The notes under the pieces are model-generated. The model did not search any database, was not told the origin of the DNA, and was given only the letters and a program-made list of their open reading frames with translations. A DNA stretch of 64,000 bases. It comes from Prado023 sp963818445. Its GTDB lineage: Bacteria > Actinomycetota > Actinomycetes > S36-B12 > CAIYMF01. How positions within the stretch are numbered: position 1 is the first letter of the stretch; each line of letters starts with the position of its first letter. A program made the position numbers and the translations under genes. This document shows, in pieces, positions 1 through 7,580 of this stretch. The stretch spans positions 83,419 to 147,418 of the forward strand of contig CAWFSG010000020.1 of assembly GCA_963818445.1 (NCBI GenBank). The letters are read 5' to 3'.

Positions 1-2
1 TG

Positions 3-233
3 GGCGACGCGGCGTCGGCGGCGAAGTCCGGCCAGGTGGTGCCCAACGGGTACTACAACGTCAACAAGATGCTGGGCAACGTGCTGCGCCGCGGTGGCCG
101 GGTGCTGGTGTGCGGCACCTGCATGGACGCCCGGGGCCTGGTCCAGGACGACCTGGTCGACGGCGCGATGCGCTCCACCCTCGACGAGCTCACCGAGGTC
201 ACGCTGGCCTGCGACAAGGTCCTCGTCTTCTGA
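3..233 (+). CDS. DsrE/DsrF-family sulfur-relay protein, C-terminal part
   Basis: The reading frame is open from the left edge of the window and ends at a TGA at 231-233, so only the last 76 residues are present. They match the C-terminal half of the DsrE/DsrF-like family: a GYYNVNKML segment, then a VLVCGTCMDARG motif with two cysteines, and a closing ACDKVLVF strand. Proteins of this family bind or relay sulfane sulfur, or are small cytoplasmic proteins of unknown function. The cysteine in GTC is the likely sulfur-carrying residue (family knowledge). It lies 76 bp upstream of a cysteine desulfurase on the same strand, which suggests a sulfur-transfer pair. The N-terminus lies outside the window. 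Confidence 0.8.
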   Translation, partial: GDAASAAKSGQVVPNGYYNVNKMLGNVLRRGGRVLVCGTCMDARGLVQDDLVDGAMRSTLDELTEVTLACDKVLVF

Positions 234-309
234 TCCCCGGCGCGACCGGTGCGCGCTGGCTGCCGGCTGTGCACGCGGCCCACCCGCCCGACCCGTTGGA
301 GGCCCTGGC

Positions 310-1437
310 ATGGATGAGTGGATCTACCTGGACCACAACGCCACCACCCCGCTGCTCCCCGAGGTGGTCGACGCGATGCTGCCCTTCCTGCGCCAGCACT
401 TCGGCAACCCGTCCAGCGACCACGCCCTCGGGCGGACTGCCCGGCTGGCCGTGGCCACGGCCCGGGATCAGGTCGCCGCACTGATCGGTGCGCACCCCGA
501 CGAGATCATCTTCACCTCCGGGGGCACCGAGTCCAACAACCTGGCGATCCGCGGGGTTGCCGCTGCGCTGGATCCCAGCCGGTGGCGGATCGTGACCTCG
601 AATGTCGAGCACCCGGCGACCGTCCAACCCGTCGCGCTGCTCGAGTCGCGTGGGTGGGCCGTCACCCGGCAACCGGTCACCGCAGGGGGATGTCTCGACC
701 CGGGTGAGCTGTCAGCGATCACCGCCGACGTCGGGCTGGTGACCCTCATGTTGGCGCAGAACGAGACTGGGGCCCTGATGCCCGTCGCCGCTGCGGGTGA
801 GGCAGCCAGGTCTGCCGGAGCGGTCATGCACACCGACGCCGCGCAGGCAGTCGGAAAGATCGGCGTTGACGTCGAGGCCCTGCACGTGGACCTGCTGTCG
901 GTGGCCGGGCACAAGCTGAACGCCCCCAAGGGCGTCGGCGCGCTGTACGTGCGGCGCGGCACCCCGCTGCACCCGGTCCTGCGCGGGGCATCCCAGGAGG
1001 GCGGGATCCGGCCCGGCACCGAGAACGTCGCCAGCATCGTCGGGCTCGGCGCCGCAGCCGAATCGGCCCGCCGCGGACTGGCCCACAACGGACAGAAGTA
1101 CGCGCTGCTGCGCGGCCAGTTGTGGGACGGGCTGCACACAGCAATCCCCGGCATCACGCGGCACACCCCGACTGACGCCCTGCCCAACACGTTGAGCGTC
1201 AGCCTGCCCGGAGTCCGCGGTGCCGACGTCCTGACGGCGGCCAGGCGTGTGGCCGCGTCCACCGGATCCGCCTGCCACGCCGGTGACGAACGCCCCTCCG
1301 CCGTGCTCACCGCGATGGGCGTCGGGCGCGCCGAGGCAATGGGCACCATCCGGCTGTCCGTCGGCCACGGCACCACCACCCACGACATCGTCGACGCGAT
1401 CGCCGACCTGCACCAGGCGTACCTGTCGCTGGTCTGA
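310..1437 (+). CDS. Cysteine desulfurase (class V aminotransferase, NifS/IscS type)
   Basis: A 375-residue PLP enzyme that removes sulfur from L-cysteine as an enzyme-bound persulfide. It starts MDEWIYLDHNATTPL, which is the canonical family opening, and GGTESNNLAI follows at about residue 75. The PLP lysine is in SVAGHKLNAPKG at about residue 200, and the mobile-loop cysteine is in STGSACHAG near residue 320. The ATG at 310 is chosen because the family signature begins there; the frame is open upstream but without similarity. The preceding gene is a DsrE-like protein, so a sulfur-delivery role is likely. A second desulfurase sits at 47115. The gene converges on cbiO with a 6 bp gap. Confidence 0.93.
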   Translation: MDEWIYLDHNATTPLLPEVVDAMLPFLRQHFGNPSSDHALGRTARLAVATARDQVAALIGAHPDEIIFTSGGTESNNLAIRGVAAALDPSRWRIVTSNVEHPATVQPVALLESRGWAVTRQPVTAGGCLDPGELSAITADVGLVTLMLAQNETGALMPVAAAGEAARSAGAVMHTDAAQAVGKIGVDVEALHVDLLSVAGHKLNAPKGVGALYVRRGTPLHPVLRGASQEGGIRPGTENVASIVGLGAAAESARRGLAHNGQKYALLRGQLWDGLHTAIPGITRHTPTDALPNTLSVSLPGVRGADVLTAARRVAASTGSACHAGDERPSAVLTAMGVGRAEAMGTIRLSVGHGTTTHDIVDAIADLHQAYLSLV

Positions 1438-1443
1438 CCCAGG

Positions 1444-2250
1444 TCAGCCGGGTGCTGGCTTGGGTTCGAGGGTGACGCCGTAGGGCAGTGCGAGTCGGTA
1501 GCGGGCCATGAGTTCGGTGTCGCTGAGCAGGTCGCGGGTGGGTCCGTCGGCGACGATCGCGCCGTGGGACATGATCACCGAACGCGGGCACAGCTCGAGG
1601 GCGTAGAGCAGGTCGTGGGTGACCATGAGGATGGTCACGTCCAGGGTGCGCAGGATGTCGGCGAGTTCGGCGCGGCTGGCGGGGTCGAGGTTGCTCGAGG
1701 GCTCGTCGAGGACGATGATCTCGGGCTCCATCGACAGCACGGTGGCCACGGCGACCCGTCGGCGCTGGCCGAAGGACAGGTGGTGCGGCGGGCGGTCGGC
1801 GAAATCCGCCATGCCCACCAGGTCCAGGGCATGACGGACCCGCGCCTCCAGCTCCTCGCCGCGCAGGCCCATGTTCGCCGGGCCGAAGGCGACGTCTTCG
1901 CGGACTGAGGGCATGAACAGTTGGTCGTCGGGGTCCTGGAAGACGATGCCGACCCGGCGGCGCACCTCGTGCAGGGTCTCGCGGTTCTCGGGGTCGACCC
2001 GGACCCCGGCCACGTGCACCTCTCCGATGCCTCCGGAGAGGATCCCGTTCAGGTGCATCACGAGGGTGGTCTTGCCGGCCCCGTTCGGACCGAGCAGGGC
2101 CACGCGCTCGCCCTGCCCGACCTCGAGGTCGATGCCGAAGAGCGCCTGGTTGGAGTCGGGGTAGGAGTACGCCAGGCCGCTCACCGCCAGGCTGGGGGGG
2201 CGGTCGGAGCCGATGATGCTGATCTCGGGGTCCACGTCGACCTCTCTCAC
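1444..2250 (-). CDS. cbiO: Energy-coupling factor transporter ATPase, cobalt/nickel type
   Basis: A 268-residue ABC ATPase that powers cobalt or nickel uptake with CbiMNQ. The Walker A motif is LLGPNGAGKTT at about residue 50, the Q-loop is VFQDPDDQLF, the signature is HLSFGQRRRVA and Walker B is IIVLDEPSSNLD, followed by the switch histidine in VTHD. The VFQDPDDQ and HLSFGQ forms are typical of CbiO rather than of generic importers. The GTG start at 2250 overlaps the cbiQ stop codon as GTGA, which supports this start and translational coupling. It is the last gene of the cbiMNQO operon. Confidence 0.93.
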   Translation of the reverse strand: MREVDVDPEISIIGSDRPPSLAVSGLAYSYPDSNQALFGIDLEVGQGERVALLGPNGAGKTTLVMHLNGILSGGIGEVHVAGVRVDPENRETLHEVRRRVGIVFQDPDDQLFMPSVREDVAFGPANMGLRGEELEARVRHALDLVGMADFADRPPHHLSFGQRRRVAVATVLSMEPEIIVLDEPSSNLDPASRAELADILRTLDVTILMVTHDLLYALELCPRSVIMSHGAIVADGPTRDLLSDTELMARYRLALPYGVTLEPKPAPG

Positions 2251-3044
2251 GGTTGGACCGCCCACGCGGCCAGGCAGATGACCAGTGCGATCGCGGGCAG
2301 GCCGAGGCCCTTCAGCCACTGCGCCCGGCTGGCCCGCAGCGTGTCCAGGGTGGGCAGGCTGCCGGTGTACCCGCGGCTGAGCATGGCCAGGTGGACCCGC
2401 TCCCCGCGCTCGTATGAGCGGATGAACAGGGCCCCGGCGGACTGCGCGATGACCGGCCAGGACCTGACCCCGGTGGCCTGGAATCCACGGGACTCGCGGG
2501 CGACCTTCATGCGGGCCATCTCGTTGCCCACGACGTGCATGTAGCGCAACATGAACGAGGCGATCTGCACCAGCATCGGCGGCACGTGCAGTTCCTTGAG
2601 GCCGGTCAGCAGGTCGCGCGCCGGAGTCGTCGCCGCCAGGATGATCGCGGCCAGCACGCCGATCGTGCCCTTCGCGACGATGCCCCAGGCGGCCCACAGC
2701 CCGGGCTGGGACAGCTCCAGGCCCAGGACCTGGACCTGCGGGTCCGGGCCGGTGAACGGCATCAGGGCCGCGAACAGCAGGAACGGCACCTCGACGACCA
2801 TCCGGGGCAGGATCACCCGCGGCGGCAGCGTCGCGACCGCGGCCAGGACGACGAGCAGCCCGGCGTACAGCCCGAACGCCCACATCGCCTGGACCGGGGT
2901 GGCCACCACGATGAACATGAACATCACCAGGGCCAGGATCTTGACCTCGGCGGGCAGCAGGTGGATCGGCGTGTGGCGGTGGATGTACAGCTGCTCGCCG
3001 ACGTCGTGGCCGTGTCGGTGCTCAACCGGCGGGGTGACCGCCAT
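2247..3044 (-). CDS. cbiQ: ECF transporter transmembrane subunit CbiQ
   Basis: A 265-residue integral membrane protein with about five hydrophobic segments. It couples the CbiO ATPase to the CbiM substrate-binding subunit. The ARESRGF motif (about residue 180) and the later LSRGYTGSLP segment match the two Ala-Arg-Gly type coupling helices of CbiQ/EcfT proteins. The N-terminus carries a His-rich stretch (HRHGHD and IHRHTPIH), plausible for metal handling but also common in the family. Its ATG overlaps the cbiN TGA by one base (TGATG), and its stop overlaps the cbiO start. Confidence 0.92.
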   Translation of the reverse strand: MAVTPPVEHRHGHDVGEQLYIHRHTPIHLLPAEVKILALVMFMFIVVATPVQAMWAFGLYAGLLVVLAAVATLPPRVILPRMVVEVPFLLFAALMPFTGPDPQVQVLGLELSQPGLWAAWGIVAKGTIGVLAAIILAATTPARDLLTGLKELHVPPMLVQIASFMLRYMHVVGNEMARMKVARESRGFQATGVRSWPVIAQSAGALFIRSYERGERVHLAMLSRGYTGSLPTLDTLRASRAQWLKGLGLPAIALVICLAAWAVQP

Positions 3045-3381
3045 CAGCCGCCCACGGTCGTCTCGACGGTCTCGTGCCGCCGGCGCCGAGCCAGCCAGGT
3101 GAACAGGCCGAACGCGATCGCAGCGACCAGCGCCACGCCGACCATGACCGGCCAGCCCGCCGGACAGCCGCCCGTCATCGACCCCGGACACCGCATAGCC
3201 CGACAACGGCGAGTTCGCGACGGCGGAGTCCTGAGCGGAGTCGATGAAGCCGATGTCCCCGGCGACCTTCTCCAGCCCGTCCGGTGAGCTGCTGGCGTAG
3301 TAGCTCACCACGCCCTGCCAGGACCAGGGACACGGCCAGGCCGATCCCCACGATCATCCACACACCCTTGCGCACGGCCAT
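3044..3381 (-). CDS. cbiN: Cobalt transport accessory protein CbiN, frame broken twice
   Basis: Joining three frames gives a roughly 112-residue CbiN: an N-terminal membrane segment (MAVRKGVWMIVGIGLAVSL), the family core SSPDGLEKVAGDIGF, then PLSGYAV and a second membrane segment ending FGLFTWLARRRR. The frame shifts near 3310-3318, where one G appears to be extra, and again near 3142-3152, where one base appears to be missing; the two shifts compensate. All conserved blocks are intact in sequence, so I read this as assembly error rather than decay, but it could be a real pseudogene. It starts 13 bp after cbiM ends and its TGA overlaps the cbiQ ATG. Confidence 0.82.
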
Positions 3382-3394
3382 GGGTCTACCCCTC

Positions 3395-4083
3395 TCAGGC
3401 GGCCTGCGGCGAGGGCCGCAGCTCGGGCTTGGGCAACCGGTCGCGCACCCCGAGGACAAGATCGGGTCGCACCGCCAGCACCGCCCCCACGGTCAGTGCG
3501 GTGATCACAGCCTCCCCGAGGCCGATCAGGACGTGGGTGCCGACCATCGCGACCAGGACGGTGCTGATGCGCGTAGGTCCCGGTGCCGCCCAGGGCGTAC
3601 TCCAGGGTGAACGCCAGGGCCGCTGCCGGCACGGACAGCAGGCCAGCGACGAACGCAGCCCCCATCCACGCCCCCTTCGAGGCGGGCAGCACCTTCACGA
3701 GCAGGCGGAAGATCGGCCAGGCCACCAACACGGTCACGAACGCCATGTTGATGATGTTCAGCCCCAGCGCGCTGAGCCCACCGTCGGCGAACATCAGCGC
3801 CTGGACGATGATCACCACCGACACCGCCAGCGCCCCGGTGTAGGGCCCGACCAGGATCGCGGCCAGCGCACCCCCCAACAGGTGCCCACTGGTGCCGGCC
3901 GCCACCGGGAAGTTCAGCATCTGGACGGCGAAGATGTAGACCGCGACCAGACCCGCCATCGGCGCGGTCCGATCGTCGAGTTCCCGGCTGGCCCGGCGCA
4001 GGCAGACCGCGATCCCGTCCGACCGCGACCACCGCGGCCGCCGCAGACACGGGAGCGTCGATGAATCCGTCGGGGATGTGCAT
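3395..4083 (-). CDS. cbiM: Cobalt/nickel ECF substrate-binding membrane protein CbiM, frame broken twice
   Basis: It starts MHIPDGFIDAPVS, the metal-binding N-terminus diagnostic of CbiM/NikM, where the amino group, His2 and a later His coordinate Co or Ni (family knowledge). The body QMLNFPVAAGTSGHLLGGAL contains the conserved GTSGHL motif. The C-terminal GTHVLIGLGEAVIT and a tail ending RPSPQAA lie in a third frame. Frameshifts fall near 4010-4025 and 3566-3580. The joined product of about 229 residues has the normal family length, so assembly indels are the likely cause. It is first in the operon. The imported cobalt could supply the B12-dependent ornithine aminomutase at 33747-36396. Confidence 0.85.
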
Positions 4084-4355
4084 GGGTACTCCCAGTCGTC
4101 GATCCTGTGGACGGCCCCCCAGTCTAGCTAGTTGCCAACACTTCGCAAGAGCACCCGCACCCTGACTCTCATCCCCGGCGGATGGTGTCCACGGTGAAGG
4201 GTCCCCGTGCCGACACGGTCCGCTGCTCATGGTCATCCTGATCGGATGTCGCTTCGTGGCATCCGTCGGGACATGATGGCTACGACGCGAGACTGTTGTG
4301 GTCCATAGGGCTGACCGCCTGTCGAGGCGAGGAGGCCCACCGAAGGGAGAAGCGC
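4084..4355. promoter_or_regulatory. Divergent promoter region between cbiM and the sulfatase
   Basis: A 272 bp intergenic stretch. On the minus strand a sigma70-like pair, TTGCGA and TAGACT spaced by 16 bp, lies at about 4122-4149 upstream of cbiM and is a reasonable promoter. I looked for the conserved boxes of a cobalamin riboswitch and did not find them. On the plus strand the sulfatase has a good ribosome-binding site, AAGGGAGA, at 4343-4350. Confidence 0.35.
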
Positions 4356-7262
4356 GTGAGTCAGGGAACGCAGATGCTGCTGGTGGCCGCATACCAGGAC
4401 CCGGCTGCGGCGCAGTCGGAGTTCGACGTGCTTGTTGGGAAGGCAGGGGCCAAGGAGGTCAGCACGCAGGGGATGATCCTGGTCGCCAAGGACGCCGACG
4501 GGAAGGTCACCGTTGCCGACACCGGGAACCACCTCGGCCGCAAGGGTGCGGGTTGGGGTGGTGGGGTGGGCGTGCTGGTCGGCCTGTTCGCGCCCCCGCT
4601 GCTGGCGTCGGTGGCTGTCGGTGCCGCAGCCGGCGCGGTCGTCGGGAAGTTCGCGGGCAGCAAGGTCAGCGAGGCGATCCAGGAGAAGGTCAGCCAGAAC
4701 CTCAAGCCGGGCACCGCCGTGATCATCGGGGTGTTCCCCGCGGATCAGCGCCTGCTCGTCGAGCAGGCGCTGCCCGGATCGCCGCTGAAGTCCGTCGTGG
4801 AATCCGACGAGGGGGGCATCGACGAGCTCACGCGCGCATTGGGCGAGGCGATGGGGAAGTTCGCCCCTGACCGCACGGTGCTGCCGATCAAGGAGAAGTC
4901 GTTCTCCGGCGTCGCCGGGCTGACGATCGACGAGTCGGTGGGTGACTGGAGCATCGTCGCGCCCGTGAAGGCACCCGAGGGCGCGCCCAACGTGCTCATC
5001 GTGCTGATCGACGATGCAGGCTTCGGTGGGCCGGACACGTTCGGTGGTGACATCCGCACCCCGAACCTGACCCGGGTGCAGCAGCAGGGCGTCACATACA
5101 ACCGGTTCCACGTGACTGCCGTGTGCTCGCCGACGCGTGCTGCCCTGCTCACCGGCCGCAACCACCACCGGGTCGGCATGGGCGGCATCGCCGAGTTCCC
5201 GGGGCCGTTCCCCGGCTACACCGGGATGACGCCGCTGTCGTGCACCGCCCTGCCGCGGATCCTCAAGGACAACGGGTACGTGACCGGCGGGTTCGGCAAG
5301 TGGCACCTGACCCCCGGACGCGAGATGGGCGCCGCAGGGCCGTTCGACCGCTGGCCGAACGGGTGGGGCTTCGACCACTGGTGGGGCTTCCTGACCGGCG
5401 CTGCCGGCCAGTACGAGCCGATCATCACGCAGGACAACTCCGTCCTGGGCGTGCCGGAGGGAGAGGACGGCGCGCTCTACTACTTCCCCGACGACATCAC
5501 CGACAAGACGGTCGAGTGGCTGCACGCCGTCCGCGCCCAGGACGCCGAGAAGCCGTGGTTCGTCTACTACTCCACCGGCGCCACCCACGCGCCGCACCAC
5601 GTGGCCAAGGAGTGGGCCGACAAGTACAAGGGCCAGTTCGACGACGGGTGGGACGCCTACCGGGAGCGGACCCTCGAACGGCAGAAGGAGCTGGGGGTCG
5701 TCCCGGCGGACACCGAGCTCACCCCACGGCCGGACCCGTACCCCGCCTGGGACAGCCTGTCCGACGATGAGCGGAGGCTCTACGCCCGCCAGATGGAGGT
5801 GTTCGCCGGATTCTCGGAGAACGCCGACTGGAACGTGGGTCGCCTGCTCGACGCCGTCGAGGAGATGGGCGAGATGGACAACACTCTCGTCCTCTACATC
5901 TGGGGCGACAACGGCGCCTCGATGGAGGGGACGGTCACCGGGTCGTTCAACGAGACCACGTTCTTCAACGGCCTGGTCCTGTCCGCCGAGGAGCAGCTCG
6001 CGCTCATCGACAAGTACGGCGGCATCGCCGAGCTGGGCGGCTTCCACACGGCCCCGCACTTCGCGGCAGCGTGGGCGCACGCCAACAACACCCCGTTCCA
6101 GTGGGGCAAGCAGATGGCCAGCCACCTCGGCGGGACCCGCGACCCGATGGTCATCGCGTGGCCCGAGCGGATCGCCGCCGGCGGGGACCTGCGCACGCAG
6201 TTCACCCACGTCGTCGACGTGGTGCCCACCATCCTCGAGGTGGCCGGGATCCCTGCGCCCACGACGGTCGACGGCGTCGCCCAGGAGCCGATGGACGGCA
6301 CCAGCTTCGCCTACACCTTCGACGACCCGGACGCTGCCGAGCAGCACACCGTGCAGTACTTCGAGATGTACGGCAGCCGTGCGATCTACTCCGACGGGTG
6401 GTGGGCGTGCACCAAGCTCGACAAGCTCCCGTGGGACTTCTCGCCCGAGACGCTCGCCCGGTTCGGTCCGGGCAGCGGGTGGGACCCGAGGAAGGACGTC
6501 TGGGAGCTCTACTACCTGCCTGACGACTTCTCCCAGGCGCACAATCTCGCCGACCAGCACCCGGAGAAGGTCGCCGAACTCGTCGAGCTGTTCCTGTCCG
6601 AGGCTGAGCGCAACCGGGTGCTGCCGCTGCTCGGTGGGTTCGCGGCCTTCTTCGGCATCCTCCCGCCGATGCCGACCCGGACGCGGTTCAACTTCGCCGG
6701 GGACGTGCAGAACATCTCGACGACGATGATCCCGCGCATCTACGGCCGCTCGTACGCCATCGAGGCCGACGTGCACGTGCCCGACGGGGGTGCCGAGGGC
6801 GTGCTGGTGGCGTTCGCGGACTTCATCGGCGGGTTCGCGCTGTGGGTCGATGAGGACGGGCTGCTGAACCACACCTACCAGTTCCTGGGTGTGGACACCT
6901 ACCGGCAGACCTCGACCGAGCCGGTCCCCACCGGCGACGTCACCCTGAAGATGCAGTTCGACGCTGACGAGGCCAAGCCCGGGACGGGCGGTCACGTCAC
7001 GCTGTGGGCCGGCGACAAGCAGATCGGCGAGGGGGACATCCCGCGCACGATCGGGTTGTTGTTCACCACATATGCGGGCATGGACATCGGCCGTGACAAC
7101 GGCGGTGTCGTCGACCTCGACTACGAGGACCGGGCCCCGTACGCGTTCACCGGCACGGTCCGAAACGTCGTGTTCGACCTCAAGCCGGCGCCGATCGACG
7201 ATGAGCAGGGGCTGCACCGGATGGCCGCCCAGGCTGGCGCCGCGCACGGTGCCGCCGGCTGA
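4356..7262 (+). CDS. Arylsulfatase (type I) with N-terminal glycine-rich DUF1269-like module
   Basis: A 968-residue protein. The sulfatase domain runs from about residue 205, where GAPNVLIVLIDDAGFG supplies the metal-binding aspartates. The active-site motif is CSPTRAALLTGRN near residue 260; the Cys of CxPxR must be converted to formylglycine. HxxxH-type and GDNGAS metal/substrate motifs follow. Substrates are sulfate esters; which one cannot be told. The first roughly 190 residues are unlike a sulfatase: they contain MLLVAAYQDPAAAQSEFDVL and a strongly hydrophobic Gly/Ala stretch (about residues 65-105), resembling DUF1269-type proteins. There is no evident signal peptide. GTG at 4356 is chosen because AAGGGAGA precedes it. 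A shorter paralogue is at 25410-27765. No formylglycine-generating enzyme is in the window. Confidence 0.88.
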   Translation: MSQGTQMLLVAAYQDPAAAQSEFDVLVGKAGAKEVSTQGMILVAKDADGKVTVADTGNHLGRKGAGWGGGVGVLVGLFAPPLLASVAVGAAAGAVVGKFAGSKVSEAIQEKVSQNLKPGTAVIIGVFPADQRLLVEQALPGSPLKSVVESDEGGIDELTRALGEAMGKFAPDRTVLPIKEKSFSGVAGLTIDESVGDWSIVAPVKAPEGAPNVLIVLIDDAGFGGPDTFGGDIRTPNLTRVQQQGVTYNRFHVTAVCSPTRAALLTGRNHHRVGMGGIAEFPGPFPGYTGMTPLSCTALPRILKDNGYVTGGFGKWHLTPGREMGAAGPFDRWPNGWGFDHWWGFLTGAAGQYEPIITQDNSVLGVPEGEDGALYYFPDDITDKTVEWLHAVRAQDAEKPWFVYYSTGATHAPHHVAKEWADKYKGQFDDGWDAYRERTLERQKELGVVPADTELTPRPDPYPAWDSLSDDERRLYARQMEVFAGFSENADWNVGRLLDAVEEMGEMDNTLVLYIWGDNGASMEGTVTGSFNETTFFNGLVLSAEEQLALIDKYGGIAELGGFHTAPHFAAAWAHANNTPFQWGKQMASHLGGTRDPMVIAWPERIAAGGDLRTQFTHVVDVVPTILEVAGIPAPTTVDGVAQEPMDGTSFAYTFDDPDAAEQHTVQYFEMYGSRAIYSDGWWACTKLDKLPWDFSPETLARFGPGSGWDPRKDVWELYYLPDDFSQAHNLADQHPEKVAELVELFLSEAERNRVLPLLGGFAAFFGILPPMPTRTRFNFAGDVQNISTTMIPRIYGRSYAIEADVHVPDGGAEGVLVAFADFIGGFALWVDEDGLLNHTYQFLGVDTYRQTSTEPVPTGDVTLKMQFDADEAKPGTGGHVTLWAGDKQIGEGDIPRTIGLLFTTYAGMDIGRDNGGVVDLDYEDRAPYAFTGTVRNVVFDLKPAPIDDEQGLHRMAAQAGAAHGAAG

Positions 7263-7282
7263 GCGCAGCAACCACGTCGGGG

Positions 7283-7319
7283 GTGCCCGGTCACGTCGAA
7301 TGTCGAGGTGACCGGGCAC
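7283..7319. terminator. Bidirectional terminator hairpin
   Basis: A perfect 12 bp inverted repeat, GTGCCCGGTCAC and GTGACCGGGCAC, encloses a 13-nt loop. It lies 20 bp after the sulfatase stop and 74 bp before the end of the convergent SQR operon. There is no clear T-run on either side, as is usual for high-GC actinomycete terminators. Confidence 0.7.
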
Positions 7320-7392
7320 GACGCCGACCGGCGCAGCCCGGGCCCTGGTTGAGCGCGTGATCGGCTCGACCGGGCTGAACTCGCCTCGTGGG

Positions 7393-7539
7393 TCAGCTGT
7401 GGCCCTTTCGGATCATCTTGACCATGCGGATGTTGATGGCGGCGAAGCGCCACGCCTGGATGGCCAGGTTCGTCCGGCTCTTGACCGTCTTCTCGGTGGG
7501 CAGGGGGGCCTGGGCGATGCTGGTCTCTGCGGTGTCCAT
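7393..7539 (-). CDS. Small 48-residue protein downstream of the SQR-like gene
   Basis: A short open frame directly after the SQR-like gene, with ATG at 7539 preceded by GAAGGAC. The product begins MDTAETSIAQAPLPTEK and ends in a basic, amphipathic tail (IQAWRFAAINIRMVKMIRKGHS). I do not recognise a family. The SD-like sequence, the 41 bp spacing from the upstream stop codon and the non-random composition support a real gene. The C-terminal half could form a positively charged amphipathic helix that touches the membrane or the flavoprotein; that is inference. Confidence 0.6.
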   Translation of the reverse strand: MDTAETSIAQAPLPTEKTVKSRTNLAIQAWRFAAINIRMVKMIRKGHS

Positions 7540-7580
7540 CGGGTGTCCTTCGCGGTTGTCGGGGCGCCTGGGGGGCGAGG

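Noticed and set aside
4084..4355. Possible cobalamin riboswitch upstream of cbiM
   Set aside because: The conserved B12-box and the GCCACTG / GGGAAG-type core were not found; a simple promoter explains the region as well.
4233..7319. A 1028-codon open frame on the minus strand opposite the sulfatase
   Set aside because: It is rich in Arg, Gly, Val, Pro and His without any recognisable motif, and mirrors the plus-strand sulfatase, whose catalytic motifs are intact. Long antisense frames are expected at this GC content.
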